Source of the DNA: Pseudovirgaria hyperparasitica
Taxonomy: Eukaryota; Ascomycota; Dothideomycetes; Acrospermales; Acrospermaceae
DNA length: 64,000 nt
Direction of reading: 5' to 3'
Assembly: GCF_010093815.1 (NCBI RefSeq)
Contig: NW_022985557.1
Span: forward strand, 992,001-1,056,000
In this document: one piece after another, positions 38,127-48,113 of the stretch
Position numbering within the stretch: the first letter of the stretch is position 1
Layout of the letters: every line of letters begins with the position of its first letter
The notes under the pieces: model-generated
The model's database searches: none
Seen by the model: only the letters and a program-made list of their open reading frames with translations
Told to the model about the DNA's origin: nothing
Translations under genes and position numbers: made by a program

Positions 38127-38910
38127 ATGAGCCGAAACGCTCTCTCCATTTCCTACGATCAACGCGCACTGTATCCTCAATGTCTTCAATCAGACCATTC
38201 TTCTACGTGCCATACTCGATATTCGTTTATAACATTAGCGTTCTATATCTCACTTTGTCTTGCACCAGTGACGCCAACCGCTCTTTCGTGTCCCGTCACG
38301 ACGCAATCCGTAAAGGAGTAGGCACAGCGATCACCGACAATCCAAGCTTGAATTGCAGACTTCACGGTGTCGGCGGCTACGAAGGGGAGGGACTGACCGG
38401 ACAGCCGCAACCGATCATTCTTGATGCGCACTGCAAGTGGAAGCTCGGGAACGGGAATGCAAATGCACTAAAGCTGGCGAGCACGGGACAAGGTAAGTCA
38501 CGATGGATTTTATATGTACAGGAACCAATTGAGGACGACCAAAATGCCTTGGAGAAGGTTGGCGGGTAAGCATATCAAGATCAGCACGTGTGGTTGTCAC
38601 GCTGAACAGGCGGGTGCTCAATTGGATTGGATGGACATCCTGGCTGCGTTGAAAGAGGACGGAATTCGTACTATCATGACTGAGGGCGCGGGAAGAGTTA
38701 TCAATGATCTTCTCGGGCTACAGTTATTCGAATTTGGTCGACTCGGTGATTGTCACGGTTGCGCCTGTATGGCGTGGGTATGGTGGTGTCGTAGTGTGTC
38801 CAGAAAGGAGGGTTGAGAGCGCGATTCCGGTGCCGATTGAAAGTTTGCGCGAGGTAAAGTGGACGCCATTGGGCGAGGATGTGGTTCTTTGTGGGAGTTC
38901 AAAGAAATAA
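38127..38910 (+). pseudogene. RIB7: Frameshifted relic of RIB7 (riboflavin biosynthesis reductase)
   Basis: Resembles 2,5-diamino-6-ribosylamino-4(3H)-pyrimidinone 5'-phosphate reductase, the NADPH-dependent second step of fungal riboflavin synthesis, but in pieces spread over all three + frames. About 38127-38180: MSRNALSISYDQRAL, like the family N-terminus. About 38195-38565: RPFFYVPYS, then SRHDAI, GVGTAITDNPSLNCRLHG and GQPQPIILDAH. A 47-nt GTAAGC...AACAG intron follows at about 38567-38613. About 38614-38720: LDWMDILAALKEDGI and EGAGRVINDLL, in a second frame. About 38735-38910: LVDSVIVTVAPVW and LGEDVVLCG, in a third frame. Splicing the recognisable intron does not restore frame. The segment between RPFF and SRHDAI is also shorter than in the family. 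Either the copy is decayed or several bases are wrong here; neighbouring genes show no such errors. Confidence 0.75.
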
Positions 38911-39236
38911 GCCTTTCTCGCCGAAGGTGGAATGCAGGCGAAGGGTGATCTCATATATGCATTCAACGCTGCTTATCGGCTAGCCTATGAGTAGTTGGGC
39001 CGACACCTGGCCGGGGTGGGGCGCGAGGCACTCAGAGTCCATCAGGCAGCGAAGTCATCGATTGCGACCACGTACTTTTGACATCCAGCTGTCCTTCTCC
39101 TCCTCCGAACACCTTGAGGTTCCCTAAGTTCTCTTACTCCTCTCCTTAACGTCTCCTTGTAATATCAAGCGCAAGCTTTTGCGTCATCCTTTCTTACCGT
39201 ATTTGCCCGCGTCTATCCTAGTCAAACGGCGCCACC
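38911..39236. other. Promoter of UBC12
   Basis: About 325 bases, pyrimidine-rich towards the UBC12 start, which has a good GCCACCATG context. No gene. Confidence 0.5.
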
Positions 39237-40013
39237 ATGCTGAAGATATGGTCTATGGTCAGTCCCTCCTCAAAGCTGTGCTCTCGCGACTCCTAGCCTA
39301 TTAAAGATGAATCTTGCTGACTTAAAGACCAGAAACAACAGCAGCAGCAGGCTGAGACCGCTCAAGCCGGGCAAAAGAAGAAAAAAGTCACAGCTGCCCA
39401 GCTTAGGGTGCAGAAAGGTAGAGCATCCCTCCCGGTCCACACTACACTACACTAGACCAGATTATTGGAGCCAAAAGAGCGACCTACGAAGATAAATCTG
39501 AGTACTGATTTTTATAGACTTGTCGGAACTGTCGCTAGGGTCTACGATGCGGACTGAATTCCCAAACCCTGACGATATCCTCAACTTCAATCTCATTATC
39601 GATCCGGACGAGGGAATGTACAAAGGAGGGAGCTTCTTATTCCACTTCGCTATCAATCAGAACTTTCCACACGACCCCCCGAAAGTCAAGTGTACACAGA
39701 CAATATACCATCCTAACATTGATCTGGAAGGCAACGTCTGCCTGAACATTCTGAGGGAGGACTGGAAGCCAGTTCTAAACCTGAATGCCGTTATTGTTGG
39801 TCTACAGGTGAGTATGCTTTACAACTGCTCGTCTTGCAAAGACTGATCTACCTAATTTAGTTTCTCTTCCTCGAACCGAACGCATCAGACCCGCTTAACA
39901 AAGAGGCTGCAGAAGATCTCAAATCAAACCGAGAGGGCTTCAAACGAAATGTCCGTACTTCCATGGGAGGAGGCTCCATCAGGGGACAGACTTTCGCTAG
40001 GGTGCTGAAATAA
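39237..40013 (+). CDS. UBC12: NEDD8-conjugating enzyme E2 (Ubc12)
   Basis: Accepts Nedd8/Rub1 from its E1 and transfers it to cullins, activating SCF-type ubiquitin ligases. Exons are 39237-39257, 39333-39417, 39518-39807 and 39861-40013, giving 182 residues. The first exon encodes only MLKIWSM, the short tail that docks on the NEDD8 E1 in known Ubc12 proteins; it is followed by a Gln/Lys-rich spacer with CAG repeats. The UBC fold shows [18 protein letters not shown], the [19 protein letters not shown] active site with the catalytic Cys at about residue 110, and [14 protein letters not shown]. The first donor is GTCAGT, a mild departure from consensus, but the reading through it is strongly family-like. 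Confidence 0.95.
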
Positions 40014-40536
40014 TGATACCCGGGACGTACTGGTTCTGCATTTTCTACACTAGTGTTACATAGGATGGTGGTGAAGCGTGCATATTTGGATTTAGCAAGC
40101 ATGTGGGCGTTCTATGGTGATAGCATGGTTACCATATGATACTGTACGTCGTGCGGAATGATGGCATAGAGAGGTGATATGCGTGCATAGAGGTGGAAGT
40201 ATTAGACGATGTAGAGGGTGTAATGAAACCCGAAACACTCAAGACCTTCTTAAATATGTTATACTTCTTGACAGAGGTTTGCAGTGTACCGAAAAGTCCT
40301 ATCAGAAATGCTGCAATATCTAATGTCACGTGCTTATTATGATGGCCGGGGAGCAAATCGCATCTCCGGCACACCGCCGACATCGCTCGGCTGGGCTCTT
40401 CCCCAGATGGACCGTGCAACTTTTTGCTTTGCTCTGATGAAAACCGTCCGACATCCACTTGTTCCCAGTCATCCTCAATTGACACTTCTTTACCTCTCCA
40501 CTCCAATTTTTCCCATCTCACACATCCCAAATCACA
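40014..40536. other. Promoter of ILV5
   Basis: About 520 bases between UBC12 and ILV5 with a pyrimidine-rich leader before 40537. No gene recognised. Confidence 0.5.
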
Positions 40537-41863
40537 ATGGCTGCTCCTCGCTGTGCTAGCAAAGCTCTCCGCGCCTCAGTGCGCCAGTTGAGCTCACAAG
40601 CTCCAGCTGTGCAAAGACGCACTTTCGTTGCTGCTACCAGTGCTGTCCGTGCTGGTGTCAAGGCTGCTCCCAAGGCTGCTGCAACTCCATTTCAGCAGAC
40701 CAGAGGATTGAAGACTGTCGACTTTGCTGGTACCAAAGAAGATGTTTATGAGCGTGCTGACTGGCCGAGAGAGAAGCTCTTGGTAAGCTACTGGTATCGA
40801 TCAGGGACGACGTCGAAGTCTAATTGGTGACTTAGGAATACTTCAAAAATGATACACTTGCTATGATCGGTTATGGCTCCCAGGGTCATGGCCAGGGTCT
40901 CAACCTCCGCGATAATGGTCTCAACGTCATCGTTGGTGTACGGAAAGACGGTGCCTCGTGGAAGGAGGCCCAGCAAGATGGCTGGGTGCCCGGCAAGAAT
41001 CTCTTCGATGTTGATGAGGCCATCTCAAGAGGTACCATTATTATGAACCTGTTATCCGATGCCGCGCAGAGTGAAACCTGGCCTAAGATTAAGCCCCAAT
41101 TGACCAAGGGCAAGGTACGTGATGAAAAGTTATAGCCAACAGGCCTATTAGCTAATATTGTTGATAGACCCTGTACTTCTCTCACGGTTTCTCGCCCGTG
41201 TTCAAGGACCTCACCAAGGTTGATGTACCCAAGGATATCGACGTCATCCTCGTCGCGCCCAAGGGTTCCGGCCGTACCGTACGTACCCTCTTCCGGGAGG
41301 GCCGTGGTATCAACTCCTCCGTAGCCGTCTACCAAGATATCACCGGTAAGGCTGAGGAGAAGGCCGTCGCTCTTGGTGTTGCTGTCGGCAGTGGATACCT
41401 CTACAAGACGACCTTTGAAAAGGAGGTCTACTCCGACTTGTACGGTGAGCGTGGCTGTCTGATGGGTGGAATCCACGGCATGTTCCTCGCTCAATACGAA
41501 GTCCTCCGTGAACGTGGCCACTCGCCGTCTGAGGCCTTCAACGAGACTGTTGAAGAGGCTACCCAATCCCTCTACCCCTTGATCGGCCAGAATGGTATGG
41601 ACTACATGTACGCAGCCTGCTCGACCACTGCCCGTCGTGGTGCCATCGACTGGAGCAAGCGCTTCAAGGATACTCTCAAGCCCGTTTTCAAGGACCTGTA
41701 CGACAGTGTTGAGAACGGCACTGAAACCAAGAGGTCCCTCGACTACAACAGCCGCCCCGACTACCGCGAGCTGTACCAGAAGGAGATGGACGAGATCGCA
41801 AACCTTGAGATCTGGAGAGCCGGTAAGGCGGTCCGCTCTCTCCGCCCTGAAAATTCCAAGTAG
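40537..41863 (+). CDS. ILV5: Ketol-acid reductoisomerase, mitochondrial (Ilv5)
   Basis: Mitochondrial matrix enzyme converting acetolactate or acetohydroxybutyrate to the dihydroxy acids of valine, leucine and isoleucine synthesis, using NADPH and Mg2+. Exons are 40537-40782, 40836-41114 and 41168-41863 (two 53-nt introns), giving 406 residues. The first 60 residues are Ala/Arg/Ser-rich, a mitochondrial presequence ending near QTRGLKTV. The Rossmann domain starts with MIGYGSQGHGQGLNLRDNG, the NADPH-binding glycine motif, and the C-terminal helical domain carries the acidic metal ligands around DLYGERGCLMGG and SEAFNETVEEATQ. It is the short fungal/class I type, not the duplicated plant type. 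The high frequency of preferred C-ending codons fits strong expression. Confidence 0.97.
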
Positions 41864-42109
41864 ATGGGATGGTCTCGGTCTAGGAGGATCAGGATTGGCC
41901 ATAAATTGTTAAATCGTGGCATCAGTTTGCGGTGTCATTGGCATGAAGATTGAAAATATATCTCCTTATGTAGCTGCCTTTCAGTAGGCTTTGAGCTTTT
42001 AGGTCACGGACGGAGGCGTCTCTTGTATGTATGTATGTAGATACCGGCTGCAATTTGAGCAAAAAGTTTCTTAATATTCGTTGCTTGCGCAGGTCGTCGT
42101 AGACACATA

Positions 42110-43477
42110 TCATCGATCATGCTCATCAATCACAACCCTAATCCCATTCGCCGTTATCGCCAAAGTAAAGCCGTCCCTAACCCTGCCCGGCCCAATCATC
42201 TCAACATCAAACATTCCCCTCTCCACCACTTTTGCTCGCAATTCCCGCTCTGCGCGCGCCTGTGCCAGACTCATCGCAACCGCAAACGGTGCCACCGGCC
42301 GCCTGCGTATGGATAGGCGAACAGTAGCATGCGAGATCCAGGACCCGGGCATGACATTTCGCATCGACACACCATCAGCATTCTGACCAGTCACCGGCAC
42401 AGCCCAGGTCGTCGCAATCACCGGACACCCGAACTGCCCACCAACGTCCTTTAGCGTGATGGCCAGCTCCGCGTACGTCGCCCTGTTGTCATTCTCATTC
42501 CGATTCCCGCTCTTCACATCCGGACCTGGCGATTCCCTCGGCATCGCATCGCCAGCCGCTCCGTCGCGAGCTACGTCTCCGCCCATAAGCCGCGCCATGT
42601 CCTCCTCCGCACGCACATTCCAGAGAAACGTGCTCGCACTGTCGAGCACAACGCTGTGCAAGCGGCGCCGCGCGGATTTGTGGCGTTGCAAATCGAGGAG
42701 ATAGGCCGGCAGGGCGCGCAGGGTGGAGATTGTGCTGGCTAGCGACTGTGGGCGGAGGATGTGCACGTGTGGGAGCGAGGTGGCGAGGATGTGGGACACG
42801 GAAGCTGGGGAGAGGGGAGGCAGTGGCTGTGTTGGTGACGGTGGTGGTGGTGTGGTGTGGTGTGAGACGTTCGGGTTGGGGGGAGGGGATGAGCGGATAT
42901 CGGTGGGGGTGGCATTCGCGGCGATGTAGCCACGCATGACCTGCGCGAGTCTGTTCACGTTGAAGCGACCGTCTGTATCGATGATGATGATGGCGCAGCC
43001 CAGACCGTTGAGCGTGTGCGACTGGAAGGATTGCGGGAGAATGGCGAGGGTGGTGATGAGGTAGAGGAGGTGTGTTTTGCCGGAGTGCGAGGACGGCGAT
43101 GAGATGTCTATGAATGGTTGCGGGGATGGCTTGATTGGGCGGCGGATGGGCGAGTGCGGTGGTGAGCTGGAGAGGAGCGCATCGTGAGACTGGATGACTG
43201 GCGGAGGAGGTATTGGACGTGTGGTGTTTACGAGGGCGTCAAGGGGTGGGATGTTGAAAAGTGGCGTTTGGGAGGTATCGGAGACGACTTTGAAGACGCG
43301 GAGGAGCTGGAGGGCGTCAGTATGAGGATATTGAAATGTTTTGACGTAGCTGTCTGGTGATGGAAGGGAAGTGTGCCGTAGATAGATTGAATGGTTGAAG
43401 GCGTAACATACAACTGTGTGCAAGCCTTCGCTCTCAACCTCACCTAACAACCTCCTCCCCAATTCCTCCGCACTCAT
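42110..43477 (-). CDS. XRCC2-like RecA-family protein
   Basis: Likely Rad51 paralogue acting in homologous recombination. It is a single exon of 455 residues. A RecA-type ATPase core is suggested by SHSGKTHLLYLITTLAI (Walker A region, Lys at about 134) and GCAIIIIDTDGRFNVNRLAQV, followed by a B-like strand RLHSVVLDSAS and the late segment VPVIATTWAV-like CPVIATTWAVPVT. The Walker A is atypical: the leading Gly of GxxxxGKT is replaced, reading PSSHSGKT. Two Pro/Ser/His-rich insertions (about 85-125 and 195-225) and an acidic, Asn-rich insertion break up the domain. It is divergent from SOM1 across 109 bp. Assignment to XRCC2 rather than another Rad51 paralogue is by overall resemblance. Confidence 0.75.
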   Translation of the reverse strand: MSAEELGRRLLGEVESEGLHTVVCYAFNHSIYLRHTSLPSPDSYVKTFQYPHTDALQLLRVFKVVSDTSQTPLFNIPPLDALVNTTRPIPPPPVIQSHDALLSSSPPHSPIRRPIKPSPQPFIDISSPSSHSGKTHLLYLITTLAILPQSFQSHTLNGLGCAIIIIDTDGRFNVNRLAQVMRGYIAANATPTDIRSSPPPNPNVSHHTTPPPPSPTQPLPPLSPASVSHILATSLPHVHILRPQSLASTISTLRALPAYLLDLQRHKSARRRLHSVVLDSASTFLWNVRAEEDMARLMGGDVARDGAAGDAMPRESPGPDVKSGNRNENDNRATYAELAITLKDVGGQFGCPVIATTWAVPVTGQNADGVSMRNVMPGSWISHATVRLSIRRRPVAPFAVAMSLAQARAERELRAKVVERGMFDVEMIGPGRVRDGFTLAITANGIRVVIDEHDR

Positions 43478-43586
43478 CTCGCCCTCAGACTTGCCTCAAA
43501 CCATAAGCTTACACCTTGAACCAAGCACCAAGCTCTTCCGATTCTCATCCCTAATTCAACATATTTCTCCTGTGCTCAGCGTCACA

Positions 43587-43908
43587 ATGCCACTGGTCGA
43601 ACCCTTCTCCGCACAAATCCTGCCACAGCGCATCAACCAGACATTCGACGGCAAGAGGCGCAAACAGCCACTCGACCTATCACAGTGTCAGTTGATGAAG
43701 ATGATCCAGTACAATTGCGACGTCGAGAACAAGTATACGCCTAAGGCGGCCGTGACATGTCATGAGGTCCTGCGGGTATTTCGAAGGTGAGTCGAGGCTC
43801 GAGGTGTGAGCGTGGTCACGGGATTGAAAAGTAGAAACTAACAAGGGGGACAGATGCGCCAACGGGACCACAGTCGAGACTACGGCTTGGGAAAAGGAGA
43901 TAATCTAG
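43587..43908 (+). CDS. SOM1: Som1, mitochondrial inner membrane peptidase accessory subunit
   Basis: Small intermembrane-space protein that in yeast associates with the Imp1/Imp2 inner membrane peptidase and supports processing of some substrates. Exons are 43587-43786 and 43854-43908 (67-nt intron, GTGAGT donor, CTAAC branch, CAG acceptor), giving 84 residues. The family pattern is present: LDLSQCQLMKMIQYNC, a central CHEVLRVFRRC spanning the intron, and the terminal GTTVETTAWE; cysteines are paired as in fungal Som1. The second exon codes for only 18 residues and would be missed by frame-based prediction. Confidence 0.88.
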
Positions 43909-44182
43909 CGATTCACAGACAATGATGAGTGTTTTTAGTGTTTGCTGCTGCTACCTGGATATGGCTCGTTCGTGCACTTGATTATATATATATATATTCA
44001 CACACACACACACACATATACACATATATATATGTTCCAGCACGAAAGAAATGGTACGAAGCTCACACCGCAGATTTGGTTATGGAGGTCAGGGATATCA
44101 TTGAGTCCCAAGCTGTGATGCTATGGCAAAGTGGGTACTTCTTATGTACTGATTGGTATGCTTGCAGATGCCTGTGTTTACT
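43909..44182. other. Short convergent gap with microsatellite
   Basis: Between SOM1 and TAF8 stops; contains the TA/CA microsatellite listed separately. A 99-codon + strand frame across it is a by-product of the repeat. Confidence 0.6.
43982..44034 (+). repeat. Compound (TA)n(CA)n(TA)n microsatellite
   Basis: About 8 TA units, then about 9 CA units, then ATAC/ATAT interruptions ending in TATATATATG. A length polymorphism is likely between strains. Confidence 0.9.
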
Positions 44183-45226
44183 TCATATCAATCGTTGCGC
44201 TGACTTTCTCCAGTATTTTGACTCGTAGTTAACCATGACAGGCCCACTAAGCTTCAACTCATCTGAACTCTCCTTCTGTTTGGGTGGTGCAGGAGGAGGA
44301 GGCTCTGGTTTAGGGTCGGATGCACCGTCGAAGGAGAACTCAAACGAAAAGTTCATCTCCTCTTCTTGCACCTTCGCTTTGTCTCTTTCATTCACCCTGT
44401 TTTCATCTTCTTCCTTCACGGCCGCTAGAGTGTCTTCCCATATCCGTTCCCGTTCCAAAACTCGGATACTCTTCGTTCTTTTTTTCTTTGCTGTTTTCGT
44501 AACAGCCATAAGCTCTCTTAGACCCCTTTCGGCTTGTATTCCTTCTTCATTTGCTTTATCGCGTAGCTTTTGTGGATCCGTTTCACGGAGCACTTTAAGT
44601 TCTGAAGCCTTCCAAGTCGAGGTGTCCGGGAAGCTGGGAAAGTGCTTTGGTATGTAAATTCGCTTCGCCTTTTCAGCAGCGCCAGAGAGTTCGGGGCCTA
44701 GGACAGCTTCAAGATCTGGTGGTGACTCTTCTGCAGGTAAAGGAGGTGGTAACTGTGGTAGTGTGATTGAAGGAGGTATATTATGTCGGAGTTGAGGTAG
44801 GAGGTCGTGAGGTTCGAGGTTCTCGCGACTGAGGGCTGCGACAAAATCGGAGGGAAGCGCTTGTGTGCGCCGCGCTGATAGCATCGATTGCCGTATATGT
44901 CCGCAGAAATGCAGCATGTCTTATCTTAACATCAGTGGATGCCATTCAAACAGTGAGCTCGAATACTAACACTCCTCGGCTTCCGCTCGGAAAGCCTCAA
45001 GAGCAGCTGGTGTAGTGCTATCAAATCCAACTGCCTTCAGTGCGACAGATATTGAGCGTATTAGCTGGGTCCCAAAGAAAGCACTATCTTCCAGAGGTAG
45101 TGGTTCTGGGAGCCCTGGCTGAGTATAATGCAGCGTGTGATGAACAATCTTGCGTCGCTTCTGGTTTCCCTGTGATACTGCCGCCGCCTCCTCCTCCTCT
45201 GGGAACTGCCTCTTCATTCCAGCCAT
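44183..45226 (-). CDS. TAF8: TFIID subunit TAF8
   Basis: Histone-fold subunit of the general transcription factor TFIID (partner of TAF10). Minus-strand exons are 45226-44971 and 44919-44183 with a 51-nt intron (GTTAGT donor), giving 330 residues; the junction produces EEYMLHFCGHIRQSML, matching the histone fold. The histone fold covers about residues 35-120 (LIRSISVALKAVGFDSTTP through QALPSDFVAAL). The TAF8 C-terminal signature follows near 165: IYIPKHFPSFPDTSTWK, then LRETDPQKLRDKANEEG. A Lys/Arg-rich stretch and an acidic coiled segment end the protein. Alternating Glu/Ala runs near the start are low complexity. Confidence 0.9.
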
Positions 45227-45643
45227 GTTGGAAATTCAATTTCGTATATGGTGTCGACAATCTTAATTCAGCGGGAGAATGAAGGTAATGTGACGCTTTT
45301 GTTATGATTGTGGTGTATCACGGCTTGAACATAGTCGGGATTCTGTGGAAGGTTGAGAGCGGTGGAGGTATTAGAGGTGGGAGGAGAAAAGAGAGCCACG
45401 ATGGCTCAGTGGTACGTGACAGAGCAGCAGGTGAATAAAAACCTGTGAACAATAGGAACTCTCCCGGCGCGTTACGCAGTCGCATCAAGTCAAGATTGCG
45501 CACGGGCTTAGTTAATGCTTCATGACTAAGCGCTTGGTCTTTCCAATCTGGTTCTCCCACTACCAGCAAGAAGCCAACATCACTTCGTCACAACCGCTTC
45601 CATTGGGTCTTCGACAGGCCTCAGACGATTCAATACCCTCAAT
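45227..45643. other. Divergent promoter, TAF8 / COX9
   Basis: About 420 bases with no coding potential recognised. Confidence 0.55.
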
Positions 45644-46052
45644 ATGGCGATTAAACCTATCACTGGCGTATGTATTGACCTGCTCAAAGCTTCTATTGAG
45701 CTGACACCCATGCTAATTGTCATCTAGATGCTCCGAAGGGGGCTTGTCCTCGATCTCTCCGTCGCTCTCGGTCAGTAACCTATCTGAAGTTCAAATAGAA
45801 TGTAGAAGTTTCAACAAAGCTTGGGACGATAATATAGTATCCTGGGTTCTAACGAAATAATAGGTCTTGGTACTGCTTCCGGATACTACTGGTGGTACGG
45901 TACGTAGCGGCGCCCCAGCGCACCTCATCGACAACGTCAAAACTCGATTCATGCTCATCATTGATACAGGTTTCCACATCCCAATCGTCCGTAAGCGCGA
46001 CGCCTACTACAACAAGCTTGAGGAGGAACGCAATGCTGGGATTGGACGATGA
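45644..46052 (+). CDS. COX9: Cytochrome c oxidase subunit Cox9 (VIIa)
   Basis: Nuclear-encoded small subunit of respiratory complex IV in the inner mitochondrial membrane. Four tiny exons are proposed: 45644-45667, 45728-45770, 45864-45899 and 45970-46052, with introns of 60, 93 and 70 nt, giving 61 residues, the usual size. The spliced product reads MAIKPITGMLRRGLVLDLSV, then a single membrane helix (LGLGTASGYYWWYGFH), then PIVRKRDAYYNKLEEE, all family-typical. One exon has only 8 codons and another 12. Each junction is GT-AG and keeps frame, so the model is secure despite exon size. Confidence 0.93.
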
Positions 46053-46205
46053 GACTGTGGCGCTGGTGTCGATGATTGCGAATATCATAGAAAAGGTCGC
46101 CTTTGTATCATATACTCAATTGGTCGCGCAACCTCCACCGACTGTATAAAAATCTCATGCACACGGTGAATGTTATAAATTATACCGTGAATTCCATTTG
46201 TCTAG

Positions 46206-47946
46206 CTAGCAACGCACTTCGACCCCTCCCCGGCTGACTGTCAAGTATTTAACGCCCTTATATGGCGTGACGCCTGCCCCTAATCCTCGACTTTTCTTGG
46301 TGTCTATACTAAGACCATTTACTCGTATCCCACTTGGAAGCCATCCTTTGACCTGAAAGCTGATTGAAGTTGAAGATGGCATGAGTACCTGGTTCATCTT
46401 CACTTTCGCGAGGTCTCTCTCGTGCATTCTATCTTGTGCTGATTTGGATGCTGATGGCTGGAGCGTCGATGCTTGATATGAACCAGCATCAACCTCTTCG
46501 TTGTATTCCCAGGTGTCATCCCTGATCTCCGCGACTGTATCATCATGATCCTGCTCGCTTTCGCCGACAACTGTGCCAGTCAATGTCGCAGAAGTGAGAC
46601 TCACACCAGTCAACATTGCAGTAACTTCTTTGGTATGCAACATCCAGTGAATAGCATCCGATCCAGGAGAGTATTGCGCCTCTCCTCGCGACGCTTTAAG
46701 TTCTGCAATGTTTCGAACAGCGCTAGGTAACGAGACAAGTACGCTTACCTCCTCGACAGTCGGATGGCTTGACGTTCCACCTGTACTTGATCCGAACGCC
46801 GGAACAGCACGAGGTCCTCTAGTTGGGAACCCAGTTCCCAAAGATGTATTTGCAGTGGTCGATTGTATCATCGACTTGAAGCGCTGCGACACGTTGAGTT
46901 TGATCTCGAAGTCTGAGCCTAATGGACCAAGACCTGTGCGTACATCAACAGTTAAGGGCAGATTGACATTCTGTGGCTGTTTTGCTGTCAGGGATGACAG
47001 TGTTTGGGGATCGTCACCTAGAAGATCGACCTCGTACCCAGCTAGGATGAACCGTCCATCAGGGGGAACGAAACTTAAGGTCCCGGGAGACTCCTTCCAA
47101 TGAGCGAGCCGTACACATGGGTGGAATGCTGGAAGAGCGACGATGTTTTTCACACCTCCAGGTGCGGTTAATGAAAGCAGCATGTCAGGAACGCCAGACA
47201 CTTTAGCCGTGAAAGCGATGGTTCCAGCAGAGATGGCACATAGATACCGGCCCGAGGGAGCGATAGTGACATTGAGCGTTTCTACAATATCAACATATAG
47301 CTCATTGCTCGTGTGGCGGACATTTGCTCGTCGCCACGGTACGGGCGAGACTTGGTTCGTTACTGGGCGATTCAATTGTGGCCTTTGTATGCCAAATGAA
47401 CCCGTGGAAGAGGCCGTTAATGATGGCGAGGCGCTACCATGACCATCAGTCAAATCATCCACATGAAACTCTGACTGCTACATACCTGGGCAATCCAACG
47501 CTACCCAAGAACTTATTCGTCCACGTGGGTAATTCGACGACTTCTCGCAGTGCGTTCGGCTCAGTTGTGGACACAAGTCCCCCATCGCACATCTCCTGTA
47601 CTAGCTGTGCCACTACATCATACGATGCCTCGAGTTTGGATGCCAATAGGGGCGATCCCAGGAAGTCCTCTAAGGCATCAACAACCCGATGGATGAATTC
47701 TAAGACCAGTAGAGGTTCAACGTCCGAAGAACATGCTGCCAAAAACAACAGGCGATCTTGAATCACCGAATACACTAAGGATGATGGGTTGGTATCTGGG
47801 AAAAAAAGAAGAGAAGGACGTGGTGTCGGGTGAGCAAGGTACAGCGGCAGCAGTACTGTTGCGGGCGGCGGTCTTCCCCGATACACTTCTTCCAGGATCA
47901 GGTCGTTGTGCTCATCGAAGATATAAAGGGCCTCGATGGCGCTCAT
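46206..47946 (-). CDS. APM3: AP-3 adaptor complex mu subunit (Apm3)
   Basis: Medium subunit of the AP-3 clathrin-adaptor-like complex that sorts cargo from Golgi to vacuole. Minus-strand exons are 47946-47486 and 47433-46206, with a 52-nt intron (GTATGT donor, TAG acceptor), giving 562 residues. The longin-like N-domain starts MSAIEALYIFDEHNDLILEE and runs to about 150. The intron lies in the linker before the mu homology domain, which begins near SNELYVDIVETLNVTIAPSG; its end, GLGAGVTPYKGVKYLTVSRG, is the AP-3 mu C-terminal motif. Two insertions rich in Ser, Thr and Asp lie in the C-domain. The ATG at 47946 is chosen because the longin strand begins directly after it. Confidence 0.92.
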
Positions 47947-48113
47947 GATCACTTCGACGATGCAAATCACCCATCCAGTCGGCCTCCAGGAGAATGTAAT
48001 GGATAGATGCAACTAGGTAGTGGTATGGCGTTCAGCCGATAGGCTAGGATAACTGTGGGGTCTGAGCTTTTCACTTGAGATGAAGGTTTCCAGGTACAAA
48101 ACATGCCCCTCTC

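Noticed and set aside
40886-41902. 338-codon minus-strand frame
   Set aside because: Antisense shadow of ILV5, produced by the codon bias of a highly expressed gene.
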